In this document: one piece after another, positions 11,290 through 22,849 of the stretch | How the letters are laid out: each line of letters starts with the position of its first letter | Numbering within the stretch: position 1 is the first letter of the stretch | Source: Odontocerum albicorne | Taxonomy: Eukaryota; Arthropoda; Insecta; Trichoptera; Odontoceridae | Length of the DNA stretch: 64,000 nt | Reading direction: 5' to 3' | Assembly: GCA_949825065.1 (NCBI GenBank) | Contig: OX463841.1 | Coordinates: 18,484,479-18,548,478, forward strand | Program-made: the position numbers and the translations under genes | The notes under the pieces: generated by a model | Databases searched by the model: none | Seen by the model: the letters and a program-made list of their open reading frames with translations, nothing else | What the model was told of the DNA's origin: nothing

Positions 11290-11800
11290 AAATTTATTAT
11301 CGCACAGTTATTAAGTTTCTTTCAAAAGAAGGAAAAGGCACGGTAGAAATTAAATTACGTCAAGATGCTGTCCACGAAAAATCTTCACCGTCATATTCCA
11401 CAGTGAAAGAAAACATTTTCACTTAGGCATAGAATTTATTGAAGATGATCCTCGTCAAGGCAGACCGGCAGAAGCACTCACTTTAGAATTAGTGCAAGAG
11501 CGAGAATAAAATCAAAAGAAATATCAGTAATGTGTGGACTTTACATAACCATAGTGCAAAGAATTCTGCATGAGCATCTTGGCTTTAATATGCGAGCATA
11601 AGGTGGGTGCCAAAACTCTTGAGAGCTGGCCAATGACAACGATTTGTTGAATATTGGAATAATTTTTAAGGCTCTGCCAAGGAAAAAAAAAGTTGAGTGA
11701 ATTATCACGGGGGAACTATGGTTTTATATTATTGATCTTTAGTCGAAAATTCGGGATTATTACGACCCAAAAAAGCTAAAGTGACACAAATGAAAAAAAA
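11290..11800 (+). mobile_element. Degenerate mariner transposase relic
   Basis: Broken frames read as mariner blocks in order: a VEI...YSTVKE-like helix-turn-helix region, IEDDPRQGRPAEA, a VQRILHEHLG block, and RWVP. Multiple stops; no intact terminal repeats found. Confidence 0.6.
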
Positions 11801-12255
11801 TATGGTAAAAATTATTTGGTGTTGTCAGGGAATTTTAATTTTAAACAGAGAAACAATACAGTGTTTATGTATGTGTGTGTGACAAGTATTGTGCGTCATA
11901 AATATACAAATTTAAGTAAAAATTGTCACGCTGCGTGAGATTACTGCAAAACAATACGCAAGTATGTTGCTGTAAAACGCTTTGGTTTCAAAGAATGTAA
12001 TATTTTTAAACAGAGCTGTAGAGTCTGAGACAGGAGTCAGGTCGGTTGGTTTTCTGTGAAGACGAAAGCCGAATTGTAGTCGGGAGTTGCTATTCTAAAG
12101 TCAACTCCGTCTTCAAACTTTTTACATTATTTAAAACTCATCGGCTACAGAAATTACATTACGAAATTATGAACAATGTGTCATCTAGTACAAATAGTGT
12201 GTACTATGATGAGGAATCTCTGTAGACATCATTTTCAAAAAACTTTCATTCGAGT
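11800..12255. other. Unassigned intron sequence
   Basis: No feature recognised. Confidence 0.4.
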
Positions 12256-12259
12256 AGTT

Positions 12260-12720
12260 CTTTCTTTATTTCGTCTTTCGATGGTCTTAGAGCCCATATC
12301 GAGCTTTGGCCTCCGTCAATCTTCGCCTCAAACTCCTCCTGTCTTCCGCCACGACCCTCTAATCCTGCGCCTGCAGCAACCGGGTTGCGTCCCTCTCAAC
12401 TTCGTCCTCCATCGCAGCCTCGGCCTACCCACTCTCCTTCTCCCACCCGGGTGCCCCTCCGGGATTCTTTTGGGTGCTCGCGATGACGGCATTCTCTGCA
12501 CATGTCCGGCCCATCTCAATCTGCCCAGTCTGACATGTACAGATAGCCTGGGAGCTTTGTAGATATTATACAGCTCGTCGTTGTATCGTATTCACCAGGT
12601 TTCGCCGTCATTCACGGGACCCAGGATCCTACGTAGTACTCTTCTCTCAAAGGCATCCAGCAACTCTGCGGATTTAGCTGTTAGTGTCCATGCTTCGCAT
12701 CCATATGCCACCACTGTTTG
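12260..12720 (-). mobile_element. RTE-like LINE C-terminal fragment
   Basis: Minus strand reads LRWAGHVQRMPSSRAPKRI then GRPRLRW, the GHVxRM...GRPRxRW pattern of RTE-type LINEs. G+C is higher than the neighbours, suggesting a younger or different subfamily. Confidence 0.65.
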
Positions 12721-12894
12721 AGTAGTTACGCCACGTAATTAAATATAACATATGGTTTGTAATATATGTATTATACGTTAATTGGAGTCGAAGTTGGAGT
12801 CAAACGTTTAAAATTTCTGAAATTGGAGTCATATTTTTTTGGTCGACTTCTAACACTGTTTTTAAGTGGTATTGAAAAATTGCCTCATTCTATC

Positions 12895-13260
12895 AAATTT
12901 TTATATTTATTTAACTTTTTATTGCAAATACATTCTAGCGGGATTATTGCCAGGCGGCAATCTCTTCTAACCAACCATAAAAACTTAATGAAGCAAGTTA
13001 CATTGTTGCATAAATCATTCAAATGACTATCCATCCCAACGAAATCCATAAACGCATACGTGAGCACATGCTCACGAACCCCACGAAGACGGACAATCAC
13101 CCGAACATTATTTTCCATATAAAGTGAGATATCATCAATCAAAAGGAAAGGAAGGGATGGTGTAGAGGAAAGGAAAAGAAAAATCAGGAATGAAACACGT
13201 TATTTTACTGACTAGAAATTAAGAGTTTTTTTCAGTCGCTTCTTAAAGCATGCCAAGGAC
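12895..13260 (-). mobile_element. LINE 3' end whose tail is shared with SINE S2
   Basis: The minus-strand 3' tail runs GGTTGGTTAGAAGAGATTGC ... GGCAATAATCCCGC and ends in TAAATAAAT. The segment at 13030-13260 matches 49865-50085. Copies of the tail occur at 53565 and, on SINEs, at 52830 and 63115. Confidence 0.55.
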
Positions 13261-13391
13261 GAAGGATTTTATATCCTTTGACTGGAAATTTTTATACATT
13301 AGTACATTTGTAGATTAGTTTATATTCGCTGTTTATTGTTTACATAGTGATAGAAAATCGATACTACGCCAAATGATGTGTGAATCGTCAT

Positions 13392-14246
13392 CAAGACCCT
13401 CGATTTTCGCACATTTCGCTATTTCGCACATTTTTTAAATTAAATTTTAAATTTTTTTTTATCGATAATGCAAAAAATGTTCGCTTTCACGCAGTTGCTC
13501 CCACTTTTTTTTGGAAGAACTATAATATATACAACGCAATAAATAATATCGGAGACTCGTGGGCTGAAATAAAAGAGTCAACAATGAAAGGTTCCTGGAA
13601 ACAATTATGCCCACAAATGACGAGTGATTTTATAAATTCTGAAGAAACTCCGGAAACTATCACAGATGAAATAGTTAGACTAATGAATGAACTAAACTTG
13701 GACGTCCACAACGAAGATGTTAATGAGTTGATTGAATCTCACTCAGTACCTCTGTCAAATGAATACTTAATTGAGCAACGAGAGTTAAATGAAATACACA
13801 ATGAAAGTGAGGAAGAAGAAGCTGATAAAATCGTCAAGAATTTGACAATAAAAAATATGAATGAATCCTTCATGCATCTTGACAATTTTTTTACTATCAT
13901 GGAAATGTGTGATCCCATTGGAGAATGTATATCTAAAGAACGTAGGGCGATTGAGAAAGACACAGCATGTTATAGAACTCTTTATCAAGAAAAGAAAAAA
14001 GGGTGGTATTCAACGAACTCTTGACAAGTTTATAAACAAAACACCTGAAAGCACTTAAACACGCCTCGTTAACTTAATTATGTACATTGATAAATAAATA
14101 TTTTTAATATATTATTTATACTCGTATATACCATATATTTATAAATAGAACTTTTCATGTTTTTTTTACATCTCTGTACTTTCGAACATTCAACATTCGC
14201 ACACATTTTCAGGAACCAATTATGTTCGAAAGTCCAGGGCCGCCTG
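13392..14246 (+). mobile_element. Tigger/pogo-type DNA transposon, internally deleted
   Basis: Terminal repeats are similar (CAAGACCCTCGATTTTCGCA left; revcomp of the right end CAGGCGGCCCTGGACTTTCG) and the right end is followed by TA. Between them is the C-terminal part of a Tigger transposase in one open frame: FWKNYNIYNAINNIGDSW, MKGSWKQLCPQM, an acidic helical stretch and CYRTLYQEKKK. The catalytic DDE core and CENP-B-like DNA-binding domains are absent, so it is non-autonomous. The open frame of about 170 codons without stops suggests moderate age. An 8-mer TACTCGTA lies in its 3' UTR. Confidence 0.8.
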
Positions 14247-14646
14247 TATTAAATAAAATTAAATTCAAACTATGTGAAAATTCTAATAACTTAAGAAATC
14301 AATTGAATTAGAAAAACATGTAAGAAAAATCAATAATATGACTATAATTAATTAAACACGTTATAGTTAGTGGGAGTTCGCCATCATATTTATTAAACGA
14401 GCACTTAATAAAGGAATTTTCCAGTAAATAAATGCGGAGAAATATTATATAATATTCTCTAATGGTTCAGTACTACTCAATAATGGTTGCTAGTTTTTTT
14501 ATAGTTTCTGTTAATATATTATATTTTCTCTTTTTTCAGCATTTTCAGCATTGCACATGTTGATGGGAACAACCCCCATTACCTCCTTAGTTAAACATAT
14601 GTCTTCCAGCTCGAGGTTTGCGGGTTTAATTCTAGTTGGTACCTAA

Positions 14647-15166
14647 AGGGTCTTTCAAATGGAGCGGTTTCGATAAATAATTTTTTTTAAATTCTTGAAT
14701 AAAACACACAATTTGCTTTGATTTCAAAAAGCTTTTTATTGGTCATTGAAGTATAATGTATGCCATTTAAACACAAAAAAACAATATCTGCCAAATGTCC
14801 ACCTCTTGCCCCTCCACAGATGCCATTTTGGCATAATTGCGGTTCTAACTCACCAATAACGCGAATAATTTGATCAAGAATTGATCGGGGGTCATCCTTA
14901 AAGACCTGTTTTTTCACGTGACCTCAGAGAAAATAGTCCAATGGTGTCAAATCACATGACCTTGGTGACCAATTAACATCACTGTTTCCGGAGATTACAA
15001 TACATAAAATAATTCTCAATTTGAACGCGTTGTTGTATTCTTTACGACTGTATTTTTACAAATGTCATACATTACACTTCTCAAATGTCACAAGACCCAG
15101 GCAAGTTTACGACGCCATCTGTGTTTCATCCAAGAATTAAAAAAAAGCTCAATTTGATAGACCCTT
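14647..15166 (-). mobile_element. Tc1/mariner-superfamily element, internally deleted (inverted partner of 15415)
   Basis: Ends read AAGGGTCTTTCAAATGGAGCGG-like (split: AAGGGTCTTTCAAAT, GGAGCGG) and, at the right, TTTGATAGACCCTT. The minus strand carries the transposase C-terminus (PLDYFL, then VIGELEPQLCQN and a GGHLADIVF block). A TGA stands where Trp follows PLDYFL, shared with the 15415 copy but not with the 41115 copy. Confidence 0.75.
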
Positions 15167-15414
15167 TATTTTTTTTATTACCAAGTGAAGTCAGTAATGG
15201 TGGACATCAAACGAAAAAAAAGGGTTTCAGTCTGGATTTTTCTTCAGGTCTCTCAACTTTTTTCTGGTTTTAAGAGATTGCTACATACAATTCAATGAAT
15301 AGAGATATCTTGACAGAAGCACACACACATTTTTTTCTTTCAAAAGTTTTTAAAGTACACACACACAAACCATTACATCATGTCCTTTTTAGGGTAGGCA
15401 CAGAAAACATATAA

Positions 15415-15972
15415 AGGGTCTTTCAAATTGAGCGGTTATTTTAATTCTTGGATAAAACACAGATGGCTTCATGAACTTGCCTAGGTCTTGTGACATTTGA
15501 GAAGTGTAATGTATGACATTTGTAAAAATACAGTCGTATATAATACAACAACGCGTTCAAATTGAGAATTATTTTATGTATTGTTATCTCCGGAAACGGT
15601 GATGTTAATTGGTCACCAAGATCATGTGATTTGATACCATTGGACTATTTTCTCTGAGGTCACATGAAAAGCCAGGTCTATAAGAATGACCTCCAATCAA
15701 TTCCTGAGCTGAAGGAAGAAATTATTCACGTTATTGGTGAGTTAGAATCGCAATTATGCAAAAATGTCATCGAAATTTTTGACAAAAGAGTGGACATCTG
15801 TGGAGCTGCAAGATGTGGACATTTGGCGGATATTGTTTTTTTGTGTTTTCATGTCATACATTATACTTCAATGACCAATAAAATGTTTTATGAAATCAAA
15901 GCAAATTGTGTGTTTTATTCAAGAATTAAAAAATAAATAGAATTAAAAAAACCGCTCAATTTGAAAAATATC
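15415..15972 (+). mobile_element. Tc1/mariner-superfamily element, internally deleted
   Basis: Starts AAGGGTCTTTCAAATTGAGC and ends CCGCTCAATTTG. Encodes NWSPRSCDLIPLDYFL-stop then MKSQVYKNDLQSIPELKEE and on to GHLADIVF. Structure is the same as 14647 and 41115: 5' terminal region fused to the transposase C-terminus, so all three derive from one deleted founder. Confidence 0.78.
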
Positions 15973-15984
15973 CAAATATTTTTA

Positions 15985-16160
15985 AGATTCGAAAAAAAAT
16001 CTATTTTTTAAATTAGATCTATTTTTATTTATTCTAAAATCTATTTTTATTAGAATCTATTTTTTAAATTAGATTCTATTTAATTAGATTCTATTTAGAA
16101 ATTTATTTATTTAAATTAGATTCTATTTAGAAAATCTATTTTTTAAATTAGATTTTTTGG
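15985..16160. repeat. A+T-rich tandem array built on TCTATTTTTTAAATTAGA
   Basis: About six irregular units between 15988 and 16157; no coding content. Confidence 0.7.
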
Positions 16161-16611
16161 ATGTCTAAATAATGTATGGATAATTGGTGCAGAAATGAGT
16201 TTTGACTTATACATAATATTAAAATAATATCTGGACTTATTCGCCCATGTGTTTTCTTATACTCTTGAAAACTTATTTCTTAATGAGAGAAATTTTCATT
16301 TAAGATGGATTTTAGAGAGTAAATTAAAAAATATATTATTTGTAGGAATAATTATGGAAAAAGAACTGAACCTACATTTTATATGTTCTTTGAAAATTGA
16401 GGAAATACCACACCGATTTTTAACTTGTATGGATCAAAAAAACTTTAATAAGTAATTACTTCATAATATAACCATTTGACATATAAAATATTTTTGTACA
16501 CACAAGAATGATCTATGCTTTTCCGATATTTTAAATAAATATTAAAAAATGGTTTGGTAAGGGGTTTGGTAAGGGGTTTCGTTGAAGCATAAGCAAATGT
16601 AATTTCCCCTA

Positions 16612-17410
16612 TTAGGTGTTAACATAAGTTGTGTCCGTTTTTTTTTTTTCAAATTTAAAAATGAGCACTAAAAGTAAAACAAAATGTTAAAGATTATACG
16701 TCATTCGGAAGAAAGTTTTCTTTTCTACAAGATATTGTGCTTTTACGTTACACATATTATTTTATTTGATTATAAGCCTTCAAAATGGAAATGTCCAGTA
16801 GACGAAAGTGAGCATTTTCGATACCTCCTTCCTTTTGCGTTCAATCGAGGGAATAAAGCTGCTCGCGATATTTGCGAAGTGTACGGAGAAGATTTTATGA
16901 ATGAAAGGATAGCTCGTCGATGGTTTTTGCGTTTCAAAGACGGTAATTTCGACCTGAAAGACATGGAGCGTTCCGGACGACCAGTGGACTTCGATGAGGA
17001 CCGCTTAAACCATATTATTCATGAAGATATCCCTTTCAAACCACCGTAGAATTGGCTGAGCAGATGAATTGTAATCACATGACTGTACACCGCCATCTTA
17101 AATCAATGGGAAAAGTCCAGAAGTTCGTCGCTTGGGTTCCACATGTTTTGAGTGAAAACAGCAAAAACGTTCGACAATTGAACGCGAACAGAAGGTGTCG
17201 AAAATGCTCACTTTCGTCTACTTGACATTCCATTTTGAAGAGGTTTGTAATCAAATAAAATAATATATGTAACGTAAAAGCAAACACATTATCTTGTAGA
17301 GGAGAAAATTTTCTTTCGAATGATTTATAACTTTCACCATTTTGTTTTACTTTTGGTGCTCATTTTAAAATTTGAAAAACAAAACGGACACAACTTATGT
17401 TAACATCTAA
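16612..17410 (+). mobile_element. Foldback mariner (copy 1)
   Basis: TA flanks both ends. The left end TTAGGTGTTAACATAAGTTG leads into a mariner transposase N-terminus: HFRYLLPFAFNRGNKAARDI, RRWFLRFKDGNFDLKDMERS, then an RLNHIIHED block. One base inserted near 16797 shifts the normal ATGGAATGTC start. Instead of the catalytic half, the last ~237 bp (about 17174-17410) are an inverted copy of the first ~239 bp, including the 5' UTR and start-codon region. Catalytic residues are missing, so it can only have moved by transposase supplied elsewhere. The TA duplication implies that it moved in this rearranged form. Confidence 0.85.
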
Positions 17411-18240
17411 TACATTGCATTGAAATCTCAATCCTCAAATCAAACTTTTGCATAGGAGTATTTTTTTTCTGTTTTGTGAATAATTCATTTTTTTGTGGAT
17501 TTGTAACACTTGTGCAAAAAAATCACTTCGAAATCACGGTGTGTCAATAAATAATGTGTTTAAAATTCAAAAATGATGCCAGTGCATTATGTGGGAAAGC
17601 GAATATAGGTTTTGTTAATGTGTGTTTACAAATTGGGTTTAAAATGCCATAAAAATTACATTTTACTATGGTTATAAATATCTTCCGATACCGTGTAAGC
17701 TCTTTAATATCTTTAGAAAAAGTTTAGACGTAGAAATTTTCCGACCTTCAAGATTTTTTTGTATGTGCAATACAACGGAATAGTCATTCATATTGTCCGT
17801 TATTCACAATTGGTCATGTTAATCCAATCCGCATCAAATAAGCTCTTCAAATTCTAAATTATAGCTGATCTCAGTGAAGCACGCTTTTCAGAGATCTCGT
17901 ACCTATCATATTGATGTCATATGAAGTGGTACCAAATAATTTCAAACACCATATGAATTCCATCTTTATTAAAAAAATAACTCGTTGAAGAGAAATTATA
18001 TGAATATTTAACAATATTATTACCTTATTACGCCATTAATCACACTAATCCTCGCGACACGTATATGATATATAGAATAATGTGCTTGAGAAAGTATATA
18101 TTTGAAGAAATATATTGGAATGTAGGAATATAAGCAATGTATATTCGTATCTTATAAATTTTTTTCAGAATTTGCGAATCAAATTATAAAGATAAATCTC
18201 AACTTTAAGAAAAGTTAATTTAGAGAAAAATCTTAACTGT
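17411..18240. other. Unassigned intron sequence
   Basis: About 830 bp, A+T-rich, no feature recognised. Confidence 0.4.
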
Positions 18241-18244
18241 AAGA

Positions 18245-18325
18245 AAAAATAATAAACTTCCTGCCCGGTATCCCACAGCGGAGCTTTTCAGGGAGTATCG
18301 GGTCCTGAAAATAGCCTATTACATT
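18245..18325 (+). mobile_element. CR1/jockey-like LINE fragment
   Basis: AACTTCCTGCCCGGTATCCC through GGTCCTGAA matches 22900-22960, which encodes LPARYPTAELFREYQVL. Confidence 0.6.
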
Positions 18326-18336
18326 TTTCTATCATA

Positions 18337-18592
18337 TAATTTGCTCGATGGGTTCCACAAAGGCTCCCTTTTATACACAGACGTTATTAAAACTTCCACC
18401 ATCTTGTAAATCAACCAACACGTCTGTTTGTTAGGAGATTCACTCGAAGACTAATCGTCATGCAACGTGGCCCGAAGCGTGCAGTATGGCCACTGCGATA
18501 GTATGCGGTGCGTTGGTTCGCTAGGATAAATCGCGTAACTCGCAACATAGCTCTAAGCATCAAGCGAGGCTCCTTCCTGTGTGGCCGAGGCC
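18337..18592. mobile_element. Harbinger-like MITE, right half
   Basis: Matches 7188-7443 of the 500-bp element, ending GTGTGGCCGAGGCC and TAA. Confidence 0.65.
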
Positions 18593-18597
18593 TAAGT

Positions 18598-18735
18598 GAG
18601 AGATGCAATAAAACTATCCTTAACAACTGCTCTTCGAACCACGAAGTGCAGGGATGGATGGAGAGGAGTCGTAAAGGGCTATCATGGAAGTTACGATCGT
18701 CAGTCATAAGTTGCAAAACAGGATGGATTTTAATA
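18598..18735 (+). mobile_element. RTE-like LINE 3' fragment
   Basis: Reverse-complement relative to 8575-8670; shares the block that encodes EVQGWMERS and HVRQDD-like sequence. Confidence 0.45.
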
Positions 18736-19117
18736 TGGTATTACACAAAATGGAAGCTGAAACCTTTGATAAGTTAGAAAATATTAGCTTCGAATGGGTG
18801 ATATCTTTATTATTGATGATAAGTCAATTCAGTTAACTGTTTAGCCTATTTTTTCCTTGTTAAAAAACAGTTGACTCATCCGGCCATCGTTGCTCGTCAG
18901 CGATAAACAAATCGTTTCCCTTGTTTTTCATTTCCTCAGAACGATTCGTATTGATCTTTGTTTAGCTGGTTTATTCTGTTGAAAAAACCGTCTGGTGGTC
19001 GTTCGTCATATCTTAATGTGATCCGTTATTCAAAAGTGATAACAGTATACTTAAATATCCATCATAAATGTGTTGAAAAAAATCTCTCAAAAATTAAAAG
19101 ATTTATTTAAATTCTTC

Positions 19118-19650
19118 TTCTTCTTTTAGGTCTGTTTGCCTGTTATGTTCTTGCATCATCGTTTCCCTCTTGTGACGTCGACTGCCAGCTGTCTTTCCAT
19201 CTTTTGGGAGGTCATCCTGGAGGTCTGCTTGCTTGAGGGATACTGTCCCTGGCCATTCTTACGGATCTTGGTTCCGCCATTCTGGATACATGTTCGTTCC
19301 AGAACCTTCTTCTCTGTCGTCCCAATCTAACAATATCTTCAACTTCACACGTCCTTCGGATTTCTGTGTTTCGTACTCTATCACGAAGGGTTTTGCCAGC
19401 GATACTCCTGAGTACCTTCATTTCGCTGGTTCGAAGGAGATTTTTGATTCTGACAGTGTCGGCTCTGAGCTCTTTGCTGTATGTCATTATGGGGTGGACA
19501 TAGGTCTTGTGTATCCTCACCTTGCTTTGGATGTTCATATACTTGTTTTTCCAGATAGTGTTCTTTAAACATCCGGAAATAGCTGCGGCATTTTGTGATT
19601 GTTCAAGTACTTCGCCATAGAAGTCATTATTGCACATTATGCTAGCACTC
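19118..19650 (-). mobile_element. RTE-like LINE C-terminal fragment
   Basis: Minus strand encodes IWKNKYMNIQSKVRIHKTYV, RIKNLLRTSEMKVLRSIAGK, then EDIVRLGRQRRRFWNEHVSR and MAEPRSVRMARDSIPQASRP in a single frame of 146 codons. The 3' end has GAAGAAGAAG next to the A+T-rich flank. Closest relatives in the window are at 9213 and 33596. Confidence 0.75.
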
Positions 19651-20165
19651 AAGTATTTATATTTTGTAAATTAATTTCAATAATTGATATAACAAGAAGA
19701 AATATATGAAGAGCAATCATTGATTTAAGTTGAAAAGATGGAGGATGACTATGATTACATTCCGTAACTCAATATTAATCGTATAATATAACACGAATAC
19801 CAAAATAAAGGCCATTTACTTTCTGAAAAAATCAAATAACAACAATTGATAAATATATGATGTGTATAGTGTTGTTTCATTATACACGTAAAATAACGTC
19901 AAAAGAAGGCTGACTTTTGAAATTTAAATGTTACGGCAACCACTAAAGATATTCGGGTATATTAAGTTATAAATGTAGGTAACATTAAAAAAATAAAAAA
20001 ACTAGTTAAGTTTTTCGTCACTTTGCGACTTTAGAATGATATTTTTACGAAGATAAAAAAAGTATACAAAAGCTTACAATGTTTATTTTATGAGATTGAA
20101 TAAAGATTACGTATTTCATGAATCTTCAAAAAGACTACAGTTTCACTTTGTGGTGCCATTTTTTA

Positions 20166-21074
20166 CATAAAAGGAAAAAAAATAGTAAAATAAAAAACTT
20201 ATTTTATATTTTTGTGTTCACCACAGGTTTCATTTAATACTTCCCAAATATAATAAACAAAATTGGATGGAAAAAACAGAAAAAAATGTTTGTAAACAAA
20301 TATTTATATCCACAAATTAATCAAATACAACAGAAACAATGGCGCCGAATAATTTATATTAATAACGATTTAGCCCAAACGGTGTCCAAAACAATACTTA
20401 AAAATATCCAACCAGCTTTTTATACATCCAATAAATTTAAAAATAAAATTATTAACAATAGAGACACGGAAAGTAAACTTATTCAATCCGGAGTTTACAA
20501 ATTACAATGTAATGATTGTTCATATTTTTATATTGGCAAGACGAAAAGAAATTTTGAAAAACGAGTTAAGGAACATTTAAGATGCCTGAAAAACGATAAT
20601 TTTAGCGAACCACCTAATCGAAAACAACCATTCGTTCGATATTAATCATGGTTTGAGGATTCTACATATAAACCTAGGGGGATTGCATCTTGACAATTTG
20701 GAAATTCTCGAGATTAAAAAATGTATAAAATTAAGTCTAAATATCATCAATAACCAAACCAATTTTCATAATAGCCCTCTGCTTAATATGTTCCCAATTT
20801 AAAATCCTCCCCTGTCTTAAAGATTCACTTTCATATATTTTTTCCACGCCCCATTCACCATTGTATTACATCTCTCCCTACTTCACTCCCTTACCTCACC
20901 TCTTTTATATTAGGTTATTTACACTTGTACAGAATATATTTTAGCAACTTAGTTTATATTCACCTGACGAAGAAGACGGTGGTCTTCGAAACTAGATGTG
21001 AACCTAAATTAAACCTGTGGTGAACACAAAAATATAAAATAAGTTTTTTATTTTACTTATTTTTTCCTTTTATG
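20166..21074 (+). mobile_element. Penelope-like element with GIY-YIG endonuclease, between inverted repeats
   Basis: The frame 20286-20645 encodes the C-terminal part of a Penelope-like protein: ILKNIQPAFYTSNKFKNK, then SGVYKLQCNDCSYFYIGKTK and RNFEKRVKEHL, the GIY-YIG nuclease core (GVY...YIG, Arg in RNFEKR, and HL). The frame breaks soon after. Near-identical inverted repeats of about 65 bp flank it (20166-20230 and 21011-21074), consistent with the inverted pseudo-LTR arrangement known for this class. A hammerhead-like motif lies at 20964-20992. The reverse-transcriptase domain is missing. Confidence 0.75.
20964..20992 (+). ncRNA. Hammerhead-ribozyme-like core in Penelope-like element
   Basis: CTGACGA, one unpaired A, a perfect 6-bp stem GAAGAC/GTCTTC with loop GGTG, then GAAAC. 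Short TAG...CTA pairing follows. This is the CUGANGA...GAAA order of a hammerhead core, but with one extra base before stem II. Penelope-like elements are known to carry hammerheads. Activity not shown. Confidence 0.4.
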
Positions 21075-21239
21075 TAAAGATTGCGTAAACTGACTGTCTG
21101 AGGAGTCTGTCACACCGTTTATAGTGGTCAGTCCTTTGCAAGATAAGCGTTGGTTTATCTGCAGTTCTTGGAACTCTCAATTGTTCCCAAACACTGATTC
21201 AATGCATTAGGAATACATAAATGGATAAAATTATATTTA

Positions 21240-21690
21240 TACTAGTTGTTTGACAATTGGCATCCGCCACTCTATCTTATCTCCCGTCGTCCAATCTGGA
21301 AGACTGGAGCAAATAAAGAACAAACCGATTGCCGATAAATGGCGGTCCTGTTGGACGCAATATGACGTACATTGGCATCTTGTGAGCGACCAGACGGTGG
21401 GGTGGGGTTGACTGGGTTTTTCCTACCTTGGAAGTTGTGGTGTACTCTCAATAGGATCAGATGCAGAGGGGGTCACATTGCTCATCATGCACAAGTGGGG
21501 CCTAGTAGAGCCACCTTTCTATGAGTGTGGAGAAATAAGCACCATGAATTATGTAGTACACGGCTGCTTACTGTACGCGTTCTCTGGAGGCGTCCAGGAA
21601 CTACAAAACTTAGACACTGAAAGCTGGTTGAAGAAGATACACTGTGTATGAGGGCCAAATGCAGTAGAAGACAATCAAATAATGATGAGG
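21240..21690 (+). mobile_element. R1/jockey-type LINE C-terminal fragment
   Basis: In broken frames: RCRGGHIAHHAHKWGLVEPP-like sequence with HKWGLVEPPFYECGEISTMN and VVHGCLLYAFSGG. The KWG...C.CG...TMxHxVxxC zinc-knuckle pattern is typical of the C-terminus of R1/jockey-type LINEs; the His of TMxH is replaced by Asn-Tyr here. Confidence 0.65.
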
Positions 21691-22071
21691 ATAATAGGTT
21701 TAATGAATTTTTTTAGAAAAATCTTCGACATTATTATTTAGAACTTCCGTCAGGGGCTCAATTTATTCAGGTTTTTGTAAATGTATGCTGGAAAATAATA
21801 GAAAATGTATACCTCTCTAGGAGATTTTCAAACTGCTGAGAATTGACAAGAACGACAGGCGGAGTTGTAGATATGAGCAACTGAGTAAGAAATTTTGCTC
21901 TTGACGAATAAATTGTTGTAAAAAAAGGAACATTTCATTGTTGTGGGATGAATGAAAAAAATCTAATTTGCATTAAATTGTTTGAAAATTAACAATTTTA
22001 TGACAAAAAGACAATGAGCTAAAATTAATGCATGGAATAAAAAGGAATAAGACGAAAACGTCTATTTAGAC

Positions 22072-22536
22072 CAAGAATACCCAAAGTGGTCAATATCGCC
22101 CCCCTGTGGTCGATTTGATTTTTCTAGAGGGCGAACGATAGTTTCAATGAAAAAAATGGGGGTCGACGAAAGCAAAAATACATCACCTTACTACTGCTAT
22201 TTGTTTGTTACTTGAAAATATACGAGTATATATGATTCCAATAGATATCAAATTAAGAAGTAAAATAATAAAAAAAATTTTTTTTTATATAAACACATTA
22301 CATACCAAACTTATGAACGAAAACGTAAAATGTGTTATTAAAAGAGTCACACGTGCATTATCTTATCAAATGTATCAAAACAAGTGCGGACATGAAAAAC
22401 CGTTGCATGTTTTCTAATGAAATATTTAATATCGAGTACTGTACAAACCTATTAATTTGAGTAAGTAAAGTAATGGCTAGGGGTTCGAAGGTTTTTTTAA
22501 AGGGGTCTGCGGATAAAAAAGGTTTGGAAATTCTTG
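22072..22536 (+). mobile_element. hAT MITE, older copy
   Basis: Termini CAAGAATACCCAAAG and (revcomp of right) CAAGAATTTCCAAAC. Flanking 8-mers ATTTAGAC and ATTTGAGC match at 6 of 8 positions, consistent with an old 8-bp target duplication. Body is similar, in inverse orientation, to 26049-26540. Confidence 0.65.
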
Positions 22537-22849
22537 ATTTGAGCGTAGAAAATATATCCAGAAACTTATCAAGATACTTTTTTCAGTTTTTCAGAACATA
22601 ATCAGGACATTTTACGAAAAGAACCATTGACACTTGAAACAGTACATAACTGAAAGAATGACAACAGTTATTGTACAATGGAAGATACCATACATCCAGT
22701 GAGAGTGATTTTGATTGAATAAGTACAGTGAATTATAAATTCTGTAATTTGTTTCGTCGTATAAATAAATCGTATAGCTCTTATCAAAATGTGTGTTTTA
22801 TATTTTCTTTCTTACGGTATATCAGTTTGGGGGGGGATGCACCTTAACC

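Noticed and set aside
13380..14024. 214-codon frame as a host gene
   Set aside because: It is the C-terminus of a Tigger transposase between Tigger terminal repeats.
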